Of a stretch of 6,508 nucleotides of DNA, positions 1 through 5,451 are shown in pieces. The notes under the pieces were generated by a model, which did no database searches, was not told the DNA's origin, and was given only the letters and a program-made list of their open reading frames with translations. Origin of the DNA: an uncultured Eubacteriales bacterium (lineage in GTDB: Bacteria; Bacillota_A; Clostridia; Christensenellales; Aristaeellaceae); contig ONXY01000454.1 of assembly GCA_900321945.1 (NCBI GenBank), positions 1-6,508 of the forward strand. Direction: 5' to 3'. Position numbers and translations under genes: made by a program. The number at the start of each line of letters is the position of its first letter. The stretch's first letter is position 1.

Positions 1-822
1 ATTCCGTGCCTCGACCTGTGCTATGAGGAGGACAGCCGGGCGCAGGTGGACATGAACTTCGTCATGAATGAGCGCGGAGACATGATCGAGCTTCAGGGTA
101 CCGGAGAGGGCCGCGCATTCAGCCGGAAGGAACTGGATCAGCTGCTGGCTCTCGGGGAGAAGGGAATCCGGGAGCTGATGGAGGCCCAGCGGGAGGCGCT
201 CGGGGACCGGGCGGCGCATCTGTGCGCGAAGCCCGCGCTGCTGGCCGCCACCGGAAACGCGCACAAGCTGCGGGAGCTCCGGGAAATTTTCCGTGATTAC
301 TATACGGTCCTGCCCATGAGCGCGGCGGGATTCACGGAGGACATCGAGGAGAACGGGAGCACCTTCGCGGAGAACGCGGTTATCAAGGCGGAGGCGGTCT
401 GCGCCGCCACGGGTCTGCCCGCCATCGCGGACGACAGCGGCCTGAGCGTGGAGGCCCTGAACGGGGAGCCGGGGGTGTATTCCGCCCGGTACGCCGGAAC
501 GCACGGGGACGACGAGGCCAACAACGACCTGCTGCTGCGGAAAATGGAGAACGAGGAAAACCGGAGAGCGTATTTTGTCAGCGCCCTGGCCCTGAAGATT
601 CCGGGCAGGGAACCCATCACGGCGGAGGGAAAATGCCCGGGGACGATCCTGCGGGAACGCCGGGGCACGGGCGGCTTCGGATATGATCCGCTTTTCCTTT
701 ACGAGCCGCTGGGGAAGACCTTCGCCGAGCTGAACGCGGAGGAAAAGAACAGCGTCAGCCACAGGGCCCGGGCCTGCGCCGCCATGAAGGCGCTGCTGGA
801 GCGGGAACCCGCGGCGGAATGA
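1..822 (+). CDS. rph-rdgB: RNase PH (C-terminal end) fused to RdgB/HAM1-type XTP/dITP diphosphatase, 5'-partial
   Basis: The frame is open from base 1 to the TGA at 820-822 with no stop between two recognisable domains. Residues 1-~70 of the visible part match the C-terminal end of RNase PH, a phosphorolytic 3'-5' exoribonuclease that trims tRNA 3' ends: a CLDLxYEEDSxAxVDMN-like stretch, then [12 protein letters not shown] and a final helix. After a short linker (about AAHLCAK), a complete RdgB domain of about 196 residues starts near base 232, the usual length for that family. RdgB hydrolyses XTP, dITP and ITP to monophosphates and keeps deaminated purines out of DNA and RNA. Its signatures are present: [11 protein letters not shown] (substrate loop), ADDSGL at 427-444 (catalytic/metal Asp), GTGGFGYDP at 664-690, and [11 protein letters not shown] near 745-777. 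A GTG at 46 is only an internal Val of RNase PH, not a real start. The RNase PH catalytic core lies outside the window. The 22-base gap to ruvA suggests co-transcription. Confidence 0.93.
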   Translation: MPCLDLCYEEDSRAQVDMNFVMNERGDMIELQGTGEGRAFSRKELDQLLALGEKGIRELMEAQREALGDRAAHLCAKPALLAATGNAHKLRELREIFRDYYTVLPMSAAGFTEDIEENGSTFAENAVIKAEAVCAATGLPAIADDSGLSVEALNGEPGVYSARYAGTHGDDEANNDLLLRKMENEENRRAYFVSALALKIPGREPITAEGKCPGTILRERRGTGGFGYDPLFLYEPLGKTFAELNAEEKNSVSHRARACAAMKALLEREPAAE

Positions 823-844
823 GAAATCCGGACGGGAGAAAAGC

Positions 845-1453
845 ATGTACGCATTTATTGAGGGACAGGTCTGCGAGAAGGGGAACGGGTATATCGTGAT
901 CCTGGCGGCCGGCGTGGGCTGGCAGATCAGCTGCTCCAACACCACGCTGCAGGCCGCTCCGGCGCTGGGGGAAAAGATGCGGTGCCATACCGTGCTGAGC
1001 GTGCGGGAGGACGCGATGGAACTTTTCGGCTTCGCCACGAAGGAGGAGAAGCAGATGTTCCAGCAGCTGACCTCCATCTCGGGCGTGGGCGGCAAGACCG
1101 CTCTGGGCCTTCTGGGAGCCATGCCCCTGCGGGATCTGAACCTGGCCATTCTGCTGGGAGACGTGAACGCGCTTTCCCGGGCGCCGGGCATCGGAAAGAA
1201 AACGGCCCAGCGCATCGCGCTGGAACTGAAGGAGAAAGTGACGCAGGCGGACGTGTCCGCGCGCGCGGACGAAGGCGTGCCGGAGACGGTTTCCGCGGCC
1301 CGGACGGATCAGGTGATGGAGGCCATTGAGGCGCTGACCGCGCTGGGATACTCCTCCATGGAGGCCCGGAACGCCGTTTCCCGGGTGAAGGATCAGAACG
1401 CGGACGCGGGAGAACTGATCCGGCTGGCCCTGCGGAACATGGCGGGCATGTAG
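845..1453 (+). CDS. ruvA: Holliday junction branch-migration subunit RuvA
   Basis: RuvA is the DNA-binding subunit of the RuvAB complex: tetramers hold the four-way Holliday junction while RuvB hexamers pump DNA through it during recombinational repair. The 202-residue product has the family's normal length and all three domains. Residues 1-63 form the OB fold, beginning MYAFIEG and ending REDAMELFGF. Residues ~64-140 carry two helix-hairpin-helix motifs, GVGGKT (80-85) and GIGKKTAQRIALELK (115-129), which grip the DNA backbone. After a variable linker (~140-153), the C-terminal three-helix domain (~154-202, with EALTALGYSSMEA) contacts RuvB. The ATG at 845 follows GGGAG with normal spacing and gives the expected N-terminus. 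The gene sits 22 bases after the rph-rdgB fusion and 76 bases before ruvB, its partner. No promoter stands out in front of it, so it is probably read from upstream. Confidence 0.97.
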   Translation: MYAFIEGQVCEKGNGYIVILAAGVGWQISCSNTTLQAAPALGEKMRCHTVLSVREDAMELFGFATKEEKQMFQQLTSISGVGGKTALGLLGAMPLRDLNLAILLGDVNALSRAPGIGKKTAQRIALELKEKVTQADVSARADEGVPETVSAARTDQVMEAIEALTALGYSSMEARNAVSRVKDQNADAGELIRLALRNMAGM

Positions 1454-1529
1454 GCGGACCGGAAGGCTCCCGTGAAAAGGCGGTTCAGGCCCGGGAAGAC
1501 CCGGAAGCCGGAAGAATGCGGAGAAAGAA

Positions 1530-2576
1530 ATGGAAGACGCGAGAATCATCACCTCCGGATACACGCCGGAGGACGGCGCGGTGGAGCAGACGCTCCGGCC
1601 GCACACCCTGAGGGAATACGTGGGACAGCAGGCGGTGAAGGACAGCCTGGGTATCTACATTCAGGCGGCCCTGACCCGGCATGACGCGCTGGACCATATG
1701 CTGCTTTACGGCCCGCCCGGACTGGGAAAAACGACGCTGGCCTGTATCGTCGCGGCGGAAATGGGCCAGAACATCCGTGTGACCAGCGGACCCGCCATCG
1801 AGCGGCCCGGGGATCTGGCCGCCATCCTCAGCAACCTGAGCTCCGGGGATCTGCTGTTCATCGACGAGATCCACCGCCTGAGCCGCAGCGTGGAGGAAGT
1901 GCTGTATCCCGCCATGGAGGACTACGCCATCGATATCATGATCGGCAAGGGCCCCACGGCGCGGAGCATCCGGGTGGATCTGCCGAAGTTCACCCTGGTT
2001 GGGGCCACCACCCGGGCGGGACTGCTCTCCGCGCCGCTGCGGGACCGTTTCGGCATGCTGTTCCGGCTGGAGATGTATTCCCCGGAGGAGCTGAGTCAGA
2101 TCGTCCGGCGCAGCGCGGGCATCCTGGGGGTGGACGCGGATCCGGACGGTCTGCTGGAGATCGCGCGCCGCAGCCGGGGAACGCCCCGGATCGCCAACCG
2201 GATGCTGAAACGGGTGCGGGACTACGCCCAGGTGAAGGCCGGCGGGCACATCAGCCGGGAGATCGCCCGGGAGGCGCTGACGATGCTGGACGTGGACGAG
2301 CTGGGGCTGGACCGGGTGGACCGGAACATGCTGGCCTGCATGATGGACAAGTTCGGCGGCGGACCTGTGGGGCTGGACACGCTGGCCGCCACCACCGGAG
2401 AGGACGCCGTAACCATCGAGGACGTCTACGAGCCTTATCTGATGCAGCTCGGATTTATTCAGCGGACGAGCCGGGGCCGGGTCTGCACGCCGGCGGCATG
2501 GGCGCACATGCACAGGCAGATGCCGGCGGCGCCGGCAGAGGCGGAGACCGAAGCGCAGATGAAAATGGATCTGTAA
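1530..2576 (+). CDS. ruvB: Holliday junction branch-migration ATPase RuvB
   Basis: RuvB is the AAA+ hexameric motor that, loaded by RuvA, drives branch migration of Holliday junctions. The 348-residue product is complete and of typical length. The N-terminus has the family pattern ([16 protein letters not shown] at ~18-33). Walker A is GPPGLGKT (61-68), Walker B LLFIDE (108-113), sensor 1 GATT (158-161), the arginine-finger region APLRDRFG (168-175) and sensor 2 GTPRIANR (217-224). The C-terminal winged helix (~265-325) contains [17 protein letters not shown] and [17 protein letters not shown]. The last ~20 residues are an Ala/Glu-rich tail with no known role. The ATG at 1530 is preceded by GGAG six bases upstream. 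No key residue is missing. The 76-base spacer after ruvA is longer than the near-overlap often seen in this pair but holds no convincing signal. Confidence 0.97.
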   Translation: MEDARIITSGYTPEDGAVEQTLRPHTLREYVGQQAVKDSLGIYIQAALTRHDALDHMLLYGPPGLGKTTLACIVAAEMGQNIRVTSGPAIERPGDLAAILSNLSSGDLLFIDEIHRLSRSVEEVLYPAMEDYAIDIMIGKGPTARSIRVDLPKFTLVGATTRAGLLSAPLRDRFGMLFRLEMYSPEELSQIVRRSAGILGVDADPDGLLEIARRSRGTPRIANRMLKRVRDYAQVKAGGHISREIAREALTMLDVDELGLDRVDRNMLACMMDKFGGGPVGLDTLAATTGEDAVTIEDVYEPYLMQLGFIQRTSRGRVCTPAAWAHMHRQMPAAPAEAETEAQMKMDL

Positions 2577-2582
2577 GACGCG

Positions 2583-2609
2583 GACGGCCGGGAAATCCCG
2601 GCTGTCTTT
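2583..2609 (+). terminator. GC-rich hairpin between ruvB and queA; weak terminator or attenuator
   Basis: Arms at 2583-2592 (GACGGCCGGG) and 2597-2606 (CCCGGCTGTC) pair over 10 base pairs, one of them a G-T wobble, around a four-base AAAT loop. Only three T's follow (2607-2609). The stem starts seven bases after the ruvB stop. It could partly terminate transcription from the upstream genes, act as an mRNA processing or stabilising element, or simply space the genes. The short T tract makes full termination unlikely, and no separate queA promoter is obvious. The sequence does not match the preQ1 riboswitch consensus as I know it. Confidence 0.5.
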
Positions 2610-2633
2610 CGCTGCCGGGAAGAAGGAAAAAGC

Positions 2634-3662
2634 ATGAGAACATCGGATTTTGATTACGAACTGCCGGAGGAGCTGATCGCCCAGACGCCCATGGAACCCC
2701 GGGACCATTCCCGGCTGATGGTGGTGCACCGGAAGACCGGTACGCTGGAGCACAGGCGCTTTGACGACATCACGGAATACCTGAACCCGGAGGACGCCCT
2801 GGTGATCAACGAGACCCGGGTGATCCCGGCCCGGCTGCTGGGCGAGAAGGAAGGAACCCGCGTGCCGGCGGAAGTGCTGCTGCTGAGGCGGATCGACGCC
2901 ACGGACTGGGAGGCTCTCGTGAAGCCGGGACGCCGGCTGAAGCCGGGAACCTTCTGCTCCTTCGGAGAGGGGCTTCTGCGCTGCGAGATACTGGAAAACG
3001 TCCCGGAAACCGGGGGAAGGCGGATCCGGTTCCATTACGAGGGCGTTTTCGAGGAGCTGCTGGACCGGCTGGGGGAAATGCCGCTGCCGCCCTATATCCA
3101 TGAGAAGCTCAGCGATCCGGAACGGTATCAGACCGTGTATGCCCGGGAGGAGGGCTCCGCGGCCGCCCCGACGGCCGGGCTGCATTTTACGCCGGAACTG
3201 CTGGAACGGATCCGGAAGAAGGGTGTGACCATCGTGCCGGTGCTGCTGCATGTGGGGCTCGGCACCTTCCGCCCGGTGAAGGCCGAGGACGTGGAAAGCC
3301 ATGAAATGCACAGCGAGTACTGCCAGGTGACCCCGGAGGCCGCGGAGACCCTGAACCGGATCCGCCGGGCGGGCGGAAGAATCGTCTGCGTGGGAACCAC
3401 GTCCGTGCGGACGCTGGAAACCATGGCCTCGGAGGACGGCGTCATTCATCCCGGCGCCGGGGAAACGCGGATTTTCATCTATCCCGGCGTAAAGATCCGG
3501 GCCGTGGACGCGCTGATCACCAATTTCCACCTGCCCCAGAGCACGCTGCTGATGCTGGTCAGCGCGTTTCTCGGCCGGGAGGAGGCGCTGGCGGCCTACC
3601 GGACGGCCGTGAAGGAAAGATACCGCTTTTTCTCTTTCGGGGACGCGATGTTCATCGACTGA
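2634..3662 (+). CDS. queA: S-adenosylmethionine:tRNA ribosyltransferase-isomerase QueA
   Basis: QueA transfers and isomerises the ribosyl group of S-adenosylmethionine onto the preQ1 base in tRNA, making epoxyqueuosine at the wobble position (34) of GUN-anticodon tRNAs. The 342 residues match the family from end to end: the start [19 protein letters not shown], then DHSRLMV (25-31), [13 protein letters not shown] (56-68), [10 protein letters not shown] (177-186), [13 protein letters not shown] (203-215), HSEYCQV (226-232), [10 protein letters not shown] (253-262), [20 protein letters not shown] (295-314) and the end [10 protein letters not shown] (332-341). The ATG at 2634 is preceded by AAGGA at normal spacing. 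queA following ruvAB is a common bacterial arrangement, but the usual next gene tgt, which inserts preQ1 into tRNA, is not here. An AraC-family gene follows instead. It is probably co-transcribed with ruvAB, modulated by the hairpin just upstream. Confidence 0.97.
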   Translation: MRTSDFDYELPEELIAQTPMEPRDHSRLMVVHRKTGTLEHRRFDDITEYLNPEDALVINETRVIPARLLGEKEGTRVPAEVLLLRRIDATDWEALVKPGRRLKPGTFCSFGEGLLRCEILENVPETGGRRIRFHYEGVFEELLDRLGEMPLPPYIHEKLSDPERYQTVYAREEGSAAAPTAGLHFTPELLERIRKKGVTIVPVLLHVGLGTFRPVKAEDVESHEMHSEYCQVTPEAAETLNRIRRAGGRIVCVGTTSVRTLETMASEDGVIHPGAGETRIFIYPGVKIRAVDALITNFHLPQSTLLMLVSAFLGREEALAAYRTAVKERYRFFSFGDAMFID

Positions 3663-3680
3663 GAACGGAGAAAAATATTG

Positions 3681-3708
3681 TTGATTTTTTCACAAATCCT
3701 GCTATAAT
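3681..3708 (+). promoter_or_regulatory. Promoter of the AraC-family gene (extended -10)
   Basis: A perfect TATAAT lies at 3703-3708, preceded by TG one base away (3700-3701), which makes an extended -10 element. TTGATT at 3681-3686 serves as a -35 box with a 16-base spacer; TTGTTG at 3678-3683 with 19 bases is a weaker alternative. The predicted transcription start is near 3714-3716, leaving a leader of about 36 bases. The surrounding 3671-3720 is about 76% A+T (38 of 50 bases), in sharp contrast to the GC-rich genes on both sides, as expected of a real promoter region. Confidence 0.8.
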
Positions 3709-3710
3709 CT

Positions 3711-3725
3711 GTTTTGTTACGAAAC
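3711..3725 (+). repeat. Short inverted repeat over the predicted transcription start of the AraC-family gene
   Basis: GTTTTG (3711-3716) and CGAAAC (3720-3725) form a six-base dyad, with one mismatch at the DNA level (a wobble pair in RNA), around a three-base TTA centre. It begins two bases after the -10 box and covers the predicted start point, where a bound protein would block transcription. It may be an operator, for example for autoregulation, but AraC-family sites are more often direct repeats and this dyad could be chance. Confidence 0.3.
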
Positions 3726-3751
3726 CCATACCGCATTGACTGGAGGCGTCC

Positions 3752-4612
3752 ATGAAAAACTCCAATGCAATGTCTGTACCGCTTTGCCTGCCCTTTGCGT
3801 GCTTCGAGTTTGACTCCGGGAACGTTTCCGGGTTCCGGGAGACGCGTACCCATTATTTCGCGGAGATTCTGTTCGTCCGGGAGGGAAGCCTGCACCTCAG
3901 GCTGGACCAGGAGGAAATGACGCTGCACCCGGGGGAGGCCGCGATCATCTGCCCCGGCGCGAGCCATCAGGTCAGCCCCGGGGGCGCCGAGGAAATCCGC
4001 CTGGTGATGCTCCGGATGGATCCGGACCGGCTTCCGGAATTTCCGGATTATTCCCCCAGCCTGAAGAGCATTCTGGCCGAGGCAAAGCGGGCGAACATCT
4101 CCATGCGCCTGTCCGCGGAGGAAACGGCGGCGGTGCATCTGTCCGAACTCAGCGTCATGTGCCTGCAGGAGTTCAAGGCCAGACCGTTCGGCTTCGATCT
4201 CAGCATTACCGCCAGGCTGGCCGTGATGTGGATGCATCTGCTCAGGTACTGGATTGCCCGCGGGCTGAAACTGCCGAAGCGGGAGGCGCAGACGGATCCG
4301 ATCTATTCCCTGACGGGATACATTCAGTGTCACCTGAGGGACAATCTCCGGGTGGAGGATCTGGCGGCCCGGTGCGGGCTCAGCTATCCCTGGTTCGCCA
4401 AAAAATTCCGGGAGATTTACGGCGTCAGCTGCAAGGACTGCATCGAGCAGATCCGGGTGGCCCGGGTGGAGCAGTTCCTTCTGTTCACCGACATGGATCT
4501 GGCGGAGATCAGCAAAGCGACCGGATACGCGGACTGCAGCCACATGATCAAGAATTTCAAGCGGGTTATGGACATCACTCCCGGCCAGTACCGGCTGAGA
4601 CACAGGCGGTGA
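3752..4612 (+). CDS. AraC/XylS-family transcriptional regulator with N-terminal cupin-like sensor domain
   Basis: This is a 286-residue cytoplasmic DNA-binding regulator. Residues ~20-95 look like the AraC-type cupin sensor domain (THYFAEILFVREGSLHLRL, then LHPGEAAIICPGASHQV), which normally binds a small ligand, often a sugar. Residues ~100-180 form a helical linker/dimerisation region. Residues ~185-286 hold the paired helix-turn-helix: the first around LRVEDLAARCGLSYPWFAKKFREIYG (199-224), the second around DLAEISKATGYADCSHMIKNFK (249-270), closing with the diagnostic ITPGQYR (275-281). In the second motif the usual aromatic pair is replaced by His-Met (SHMIKNFK). The ATG at 3752 has a strong TGGAGG five to six bases upstream, better placed than the in-frame ATG at 3770. 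The gene has its own promoter and terminator, so it is a monocistronic unit between housekeeping genes. Neither ligand nor target can be read from its neighbours; no transporter or sugar enzyme is adjacent. Confidence 0.92.
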   Translation: MKNSNAMSVPLCLPFACFEFDSGNVSGFRETRTHYFAEILFVREGSLHLRLDQEEMTLHPGEAAIICPGASHQVSPGGAEEIRLVMLRMDPDRLPEFPDYSPSLKSILAEAKRANISMRLSAEETAAVHLSELSVMCLQEFKARPFGFDLSITARLAVMWMHLLRYWIARGLKLPKREAQTDPIYSLTGYIQCHLRDNLRVEDLAARCGLSYPWFAKKFREIYGVSCKDCIEQIRVARVEQFLLFTDMDLAEISKATGYADCSHMIKNFKRVMDITPGQYRLRHRR

Positions 4613-4626
4613 AAAAGGAAAACAGG

Positions 4627-4662
4627 GCGCTCCCGGCGAATCATTCATGCCGGGAGCGCTTT
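4627..4662 (+). terminator. Intrinsic terminator after the AraC-family gene
   Basis: A perfect 11-base-pair inverted repeat, GCGCTCCCGGC (4627-4637) and GCCGGGAGCGC (4649-4659), surrounds an 11-base loop and is followed by TTT (4660-4662). An A-rich stretch precedes it (4612-4624). It starts 15 bases after the AraC-family stop codon, so it most likely ends that single-gene transcript. The T tract is short but the stem is very stable. Confidence 0.82.
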
Positions 4663-4723
4663 CGCGCGCGGCGCGGCCGCGCTCCCGCGGCGGAGGAATA
4701 AACGCGGAAAAGAGGGAAAACCG

Positions 4724-5335
4724 TTGAAGGAAAAGATCCGAAAGCTGTTTACCGGGGTATGGAACGTGCCGAACGCGCTGACCATTCTCCGGCTGATCCT
4801 GATCCCGGTGTTCGTGATTCTTTTCCGCCGGGGACAGCTCCGGTGGGCGCTGGCGGTTTTCTGCGCGGCCAGCCTCACGGACATGCTGGACGGATATCTG
4901 GCCCGGAAGCTGAACCAGATTACGGATTTCGGCAAGCTGTTCGATCCGCTGGCCGACAAGCTGATGGTGCTGACGGCCCTGTTCTGCCAGGGCTTCGCGG
5001 GGGTCTTCCCCTGGGCGGCCGTCGCGATCGTCCTGGCCAAGGAGCTGCTGATGGTGCTGGGCGGCGCGTTCATGCTGGGGAAGGGCGTGGTGGTCTACGC
5101 AAACTACTACGGCAAGACCGCCCAGGTCTTCTTCATCGCCAGCCTGATCCTCAGCTTCTTCCACCGGGAACTGGAGGACGGGGGATACCCGCTGGACCGG
5201 TATCTGCTGTGGATCACGGTGGGCCTTTCGATCCTGGCGATGATCGTCTACGCGGCCGGCGCGTGGAAACAGCTCCGGAACCGGAAGGAAACGGACGGCC
5301 CGGACAGGCCGGACGAACCGGAAAAACAGGGATAA
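4724..5335 (+). CDS. pgsA: CDP-diacylglycerol-glycerol-3-phosphate 3-phosphatidyltransferase (PgsA)
   Basis: PgsA moves the phosphatidyl group from CDP-diacylglycerol to sn-glycerol-3-phosphate, giving phosphatidylglycerophosphate, the committed step to phosphatidylglycerol and cardiolipin. It is an integral membrane protein; several hydrophobic segments are visible (about 18-35, 41-53, 80-117 in parts, 132-147, 160-181). The CDP-alcohol phosphatidyltransferase signature is intact: D53-x2-D56-G57-x2-A60-R61-x8-G70-x3-D74-x3-D78. The start NVPNALTILRLILIPVF is typical of PgsA; related family members such as Pss or Cls-like synthases are less likely. Length (203) is slightly above usual because of a charged C-terminal tail (183-203, rich in Arg, Asp, Glu, Pro). 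The start is TTG, with AGAGGG at 4711-4716 seven bases upstream; no in-frame ATG is available near the conserved N-terminus, and a GTG at 4766 would cut into it. No clear promoter lies in the 61 bases between the upstream terminator and the start. Confidence 0.93.
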   Translation: MKEKIRKLFTGVWNVPNALTILRLILIPVFVILFRRGQLRWALAVFCAASLTDMLDGYLARKLNQITDFGKLFDPLADKLMVLTALFCQGFAGVFPWAAVAIVLAKELLMVLGGAFMLGKGVVVYANYYGKTAQVFFIASLILSFFHRELEDGGYPLDRYLLWITVGLSILAMIVYAAGAWKQLRNRKETDGPDRPDEPEKQG

Positions 5336-5340
5336 GGGAA

Positions 5341-5371
5341 CCCCCGGCGCCGCCAGACGCCGGGGGCTTTT
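5341..5371 (+). terminator. Intrinsic terminator after pgsA
   Basis: CCCCCGGCG (5341-5349) and CGCCGGGGG (5358-5366) form a perfect nine-base-pair GC-only stem with an eight-base loop, followed after one C by TTTT (5368-5371). It begins five bases after the pgsA stop codon and separates pgsA transcription from the dapA promoter just downstream. Confidence 0.88.
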
Positions 5372-5374
5372 CGC

Positions 5375-5389
5375 GCGGAACGTTTCCGC
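5375..5389 (+). repeat. Perfect inverted repeat adjoining the dapA -35 box; possible operator
   Basis: GCGGAA (5375-5380) and TTCCGC (5384-5389) are perfect six-base arms around a CGT centre. The repeat ends on the base directly before the -35 element of dapA and begins four bases after the T tract of the pgsA terminator. Its position fits an activator or repressor site, but GC-rich short dyads arise often by chance in this genome, and no known operator consensus is recognised. Confidence 0.35.
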
Positions 5390-5418
5390 TTGACGCTGAA
5401 AGATTCTTGCTGTAAGAT
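5390..5418 (+). promoter_or_regulatory. Sigma-A-type promoter of dapA-dapB
   Basis: TTGACG (5390-5395) and TAAGAT (5413-5418) are separated by an optimal 17-base spacer; each differs from consensus at one position. The predicted start is near 5425, giving a leader of only about 27 bases before the dapA ATG. This is far too short for a lysine riboswitch, so regulation, if any, should act at the promoter. Confidence 0.82.
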
Positions 5419-5451
5419 GCAGAAGAAATCTCCACAGGGAGGAGACGGAGC

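Noticed and set aside
1454..1529. Possible terminator or small gene in the ruvA-ruvB spacer
   Set aside because: The best hairpin there (CCGGG-AAGA-CCCGG at 1491-1504) has five base pairs and no T tract, and the frames crossing the spacer have no domain content or good start. It is probably plain spacer with the ruvB ribosome binding site at its end.
2577..2633. preQ1 riboswitch upstream of queA
   Set aside because: The 57-base spacer holds one simple hairpin and lacks the A-rich tail and C-rich loop expected of preQ1 aptamers.
1485..3530. A 681-codon open frame on the minus strand
   Set aside because: It lies antisense across ruvB and most of queA, which are unmistakable on the + strand. 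Its translation is rich in Arg, Pro, His and Gly with no domain pattern, as expected of a GC-rich antisense shadow.
3671..3690. Terminator after queA formed by AAAAAT and ATTTTT arms
   Set aside because: The stem is only six A-T pairs and the region is better explained as the AT-rich promoter of the AraC-family gene. No GC hairpin is present, so queA transcripts may run on into the AraC gene.
4663..4690. GC-rich palindromic segment (GCGCGGCCGCGC at 4671-4682) as a second terminator or regulatory site
   Set aside because: It has no loop suited to a hairpin and no T tract; such runs of G and C are common in this composition.
3596..5164. A 522-codon open frame on the minus strand spanning the AraC gene and part of pgsA
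   Set aside because: It runs through two intergenic regions, a terminator and two well-supported genes, and shows no recognisable domains or start signal. It is a shadow frame.
5419..5451. Lysine riboswitch in front of dapA
   Set aside because: The predicted leader is about 27 bases, whereas the lysine aptamer alone needs well over 100.
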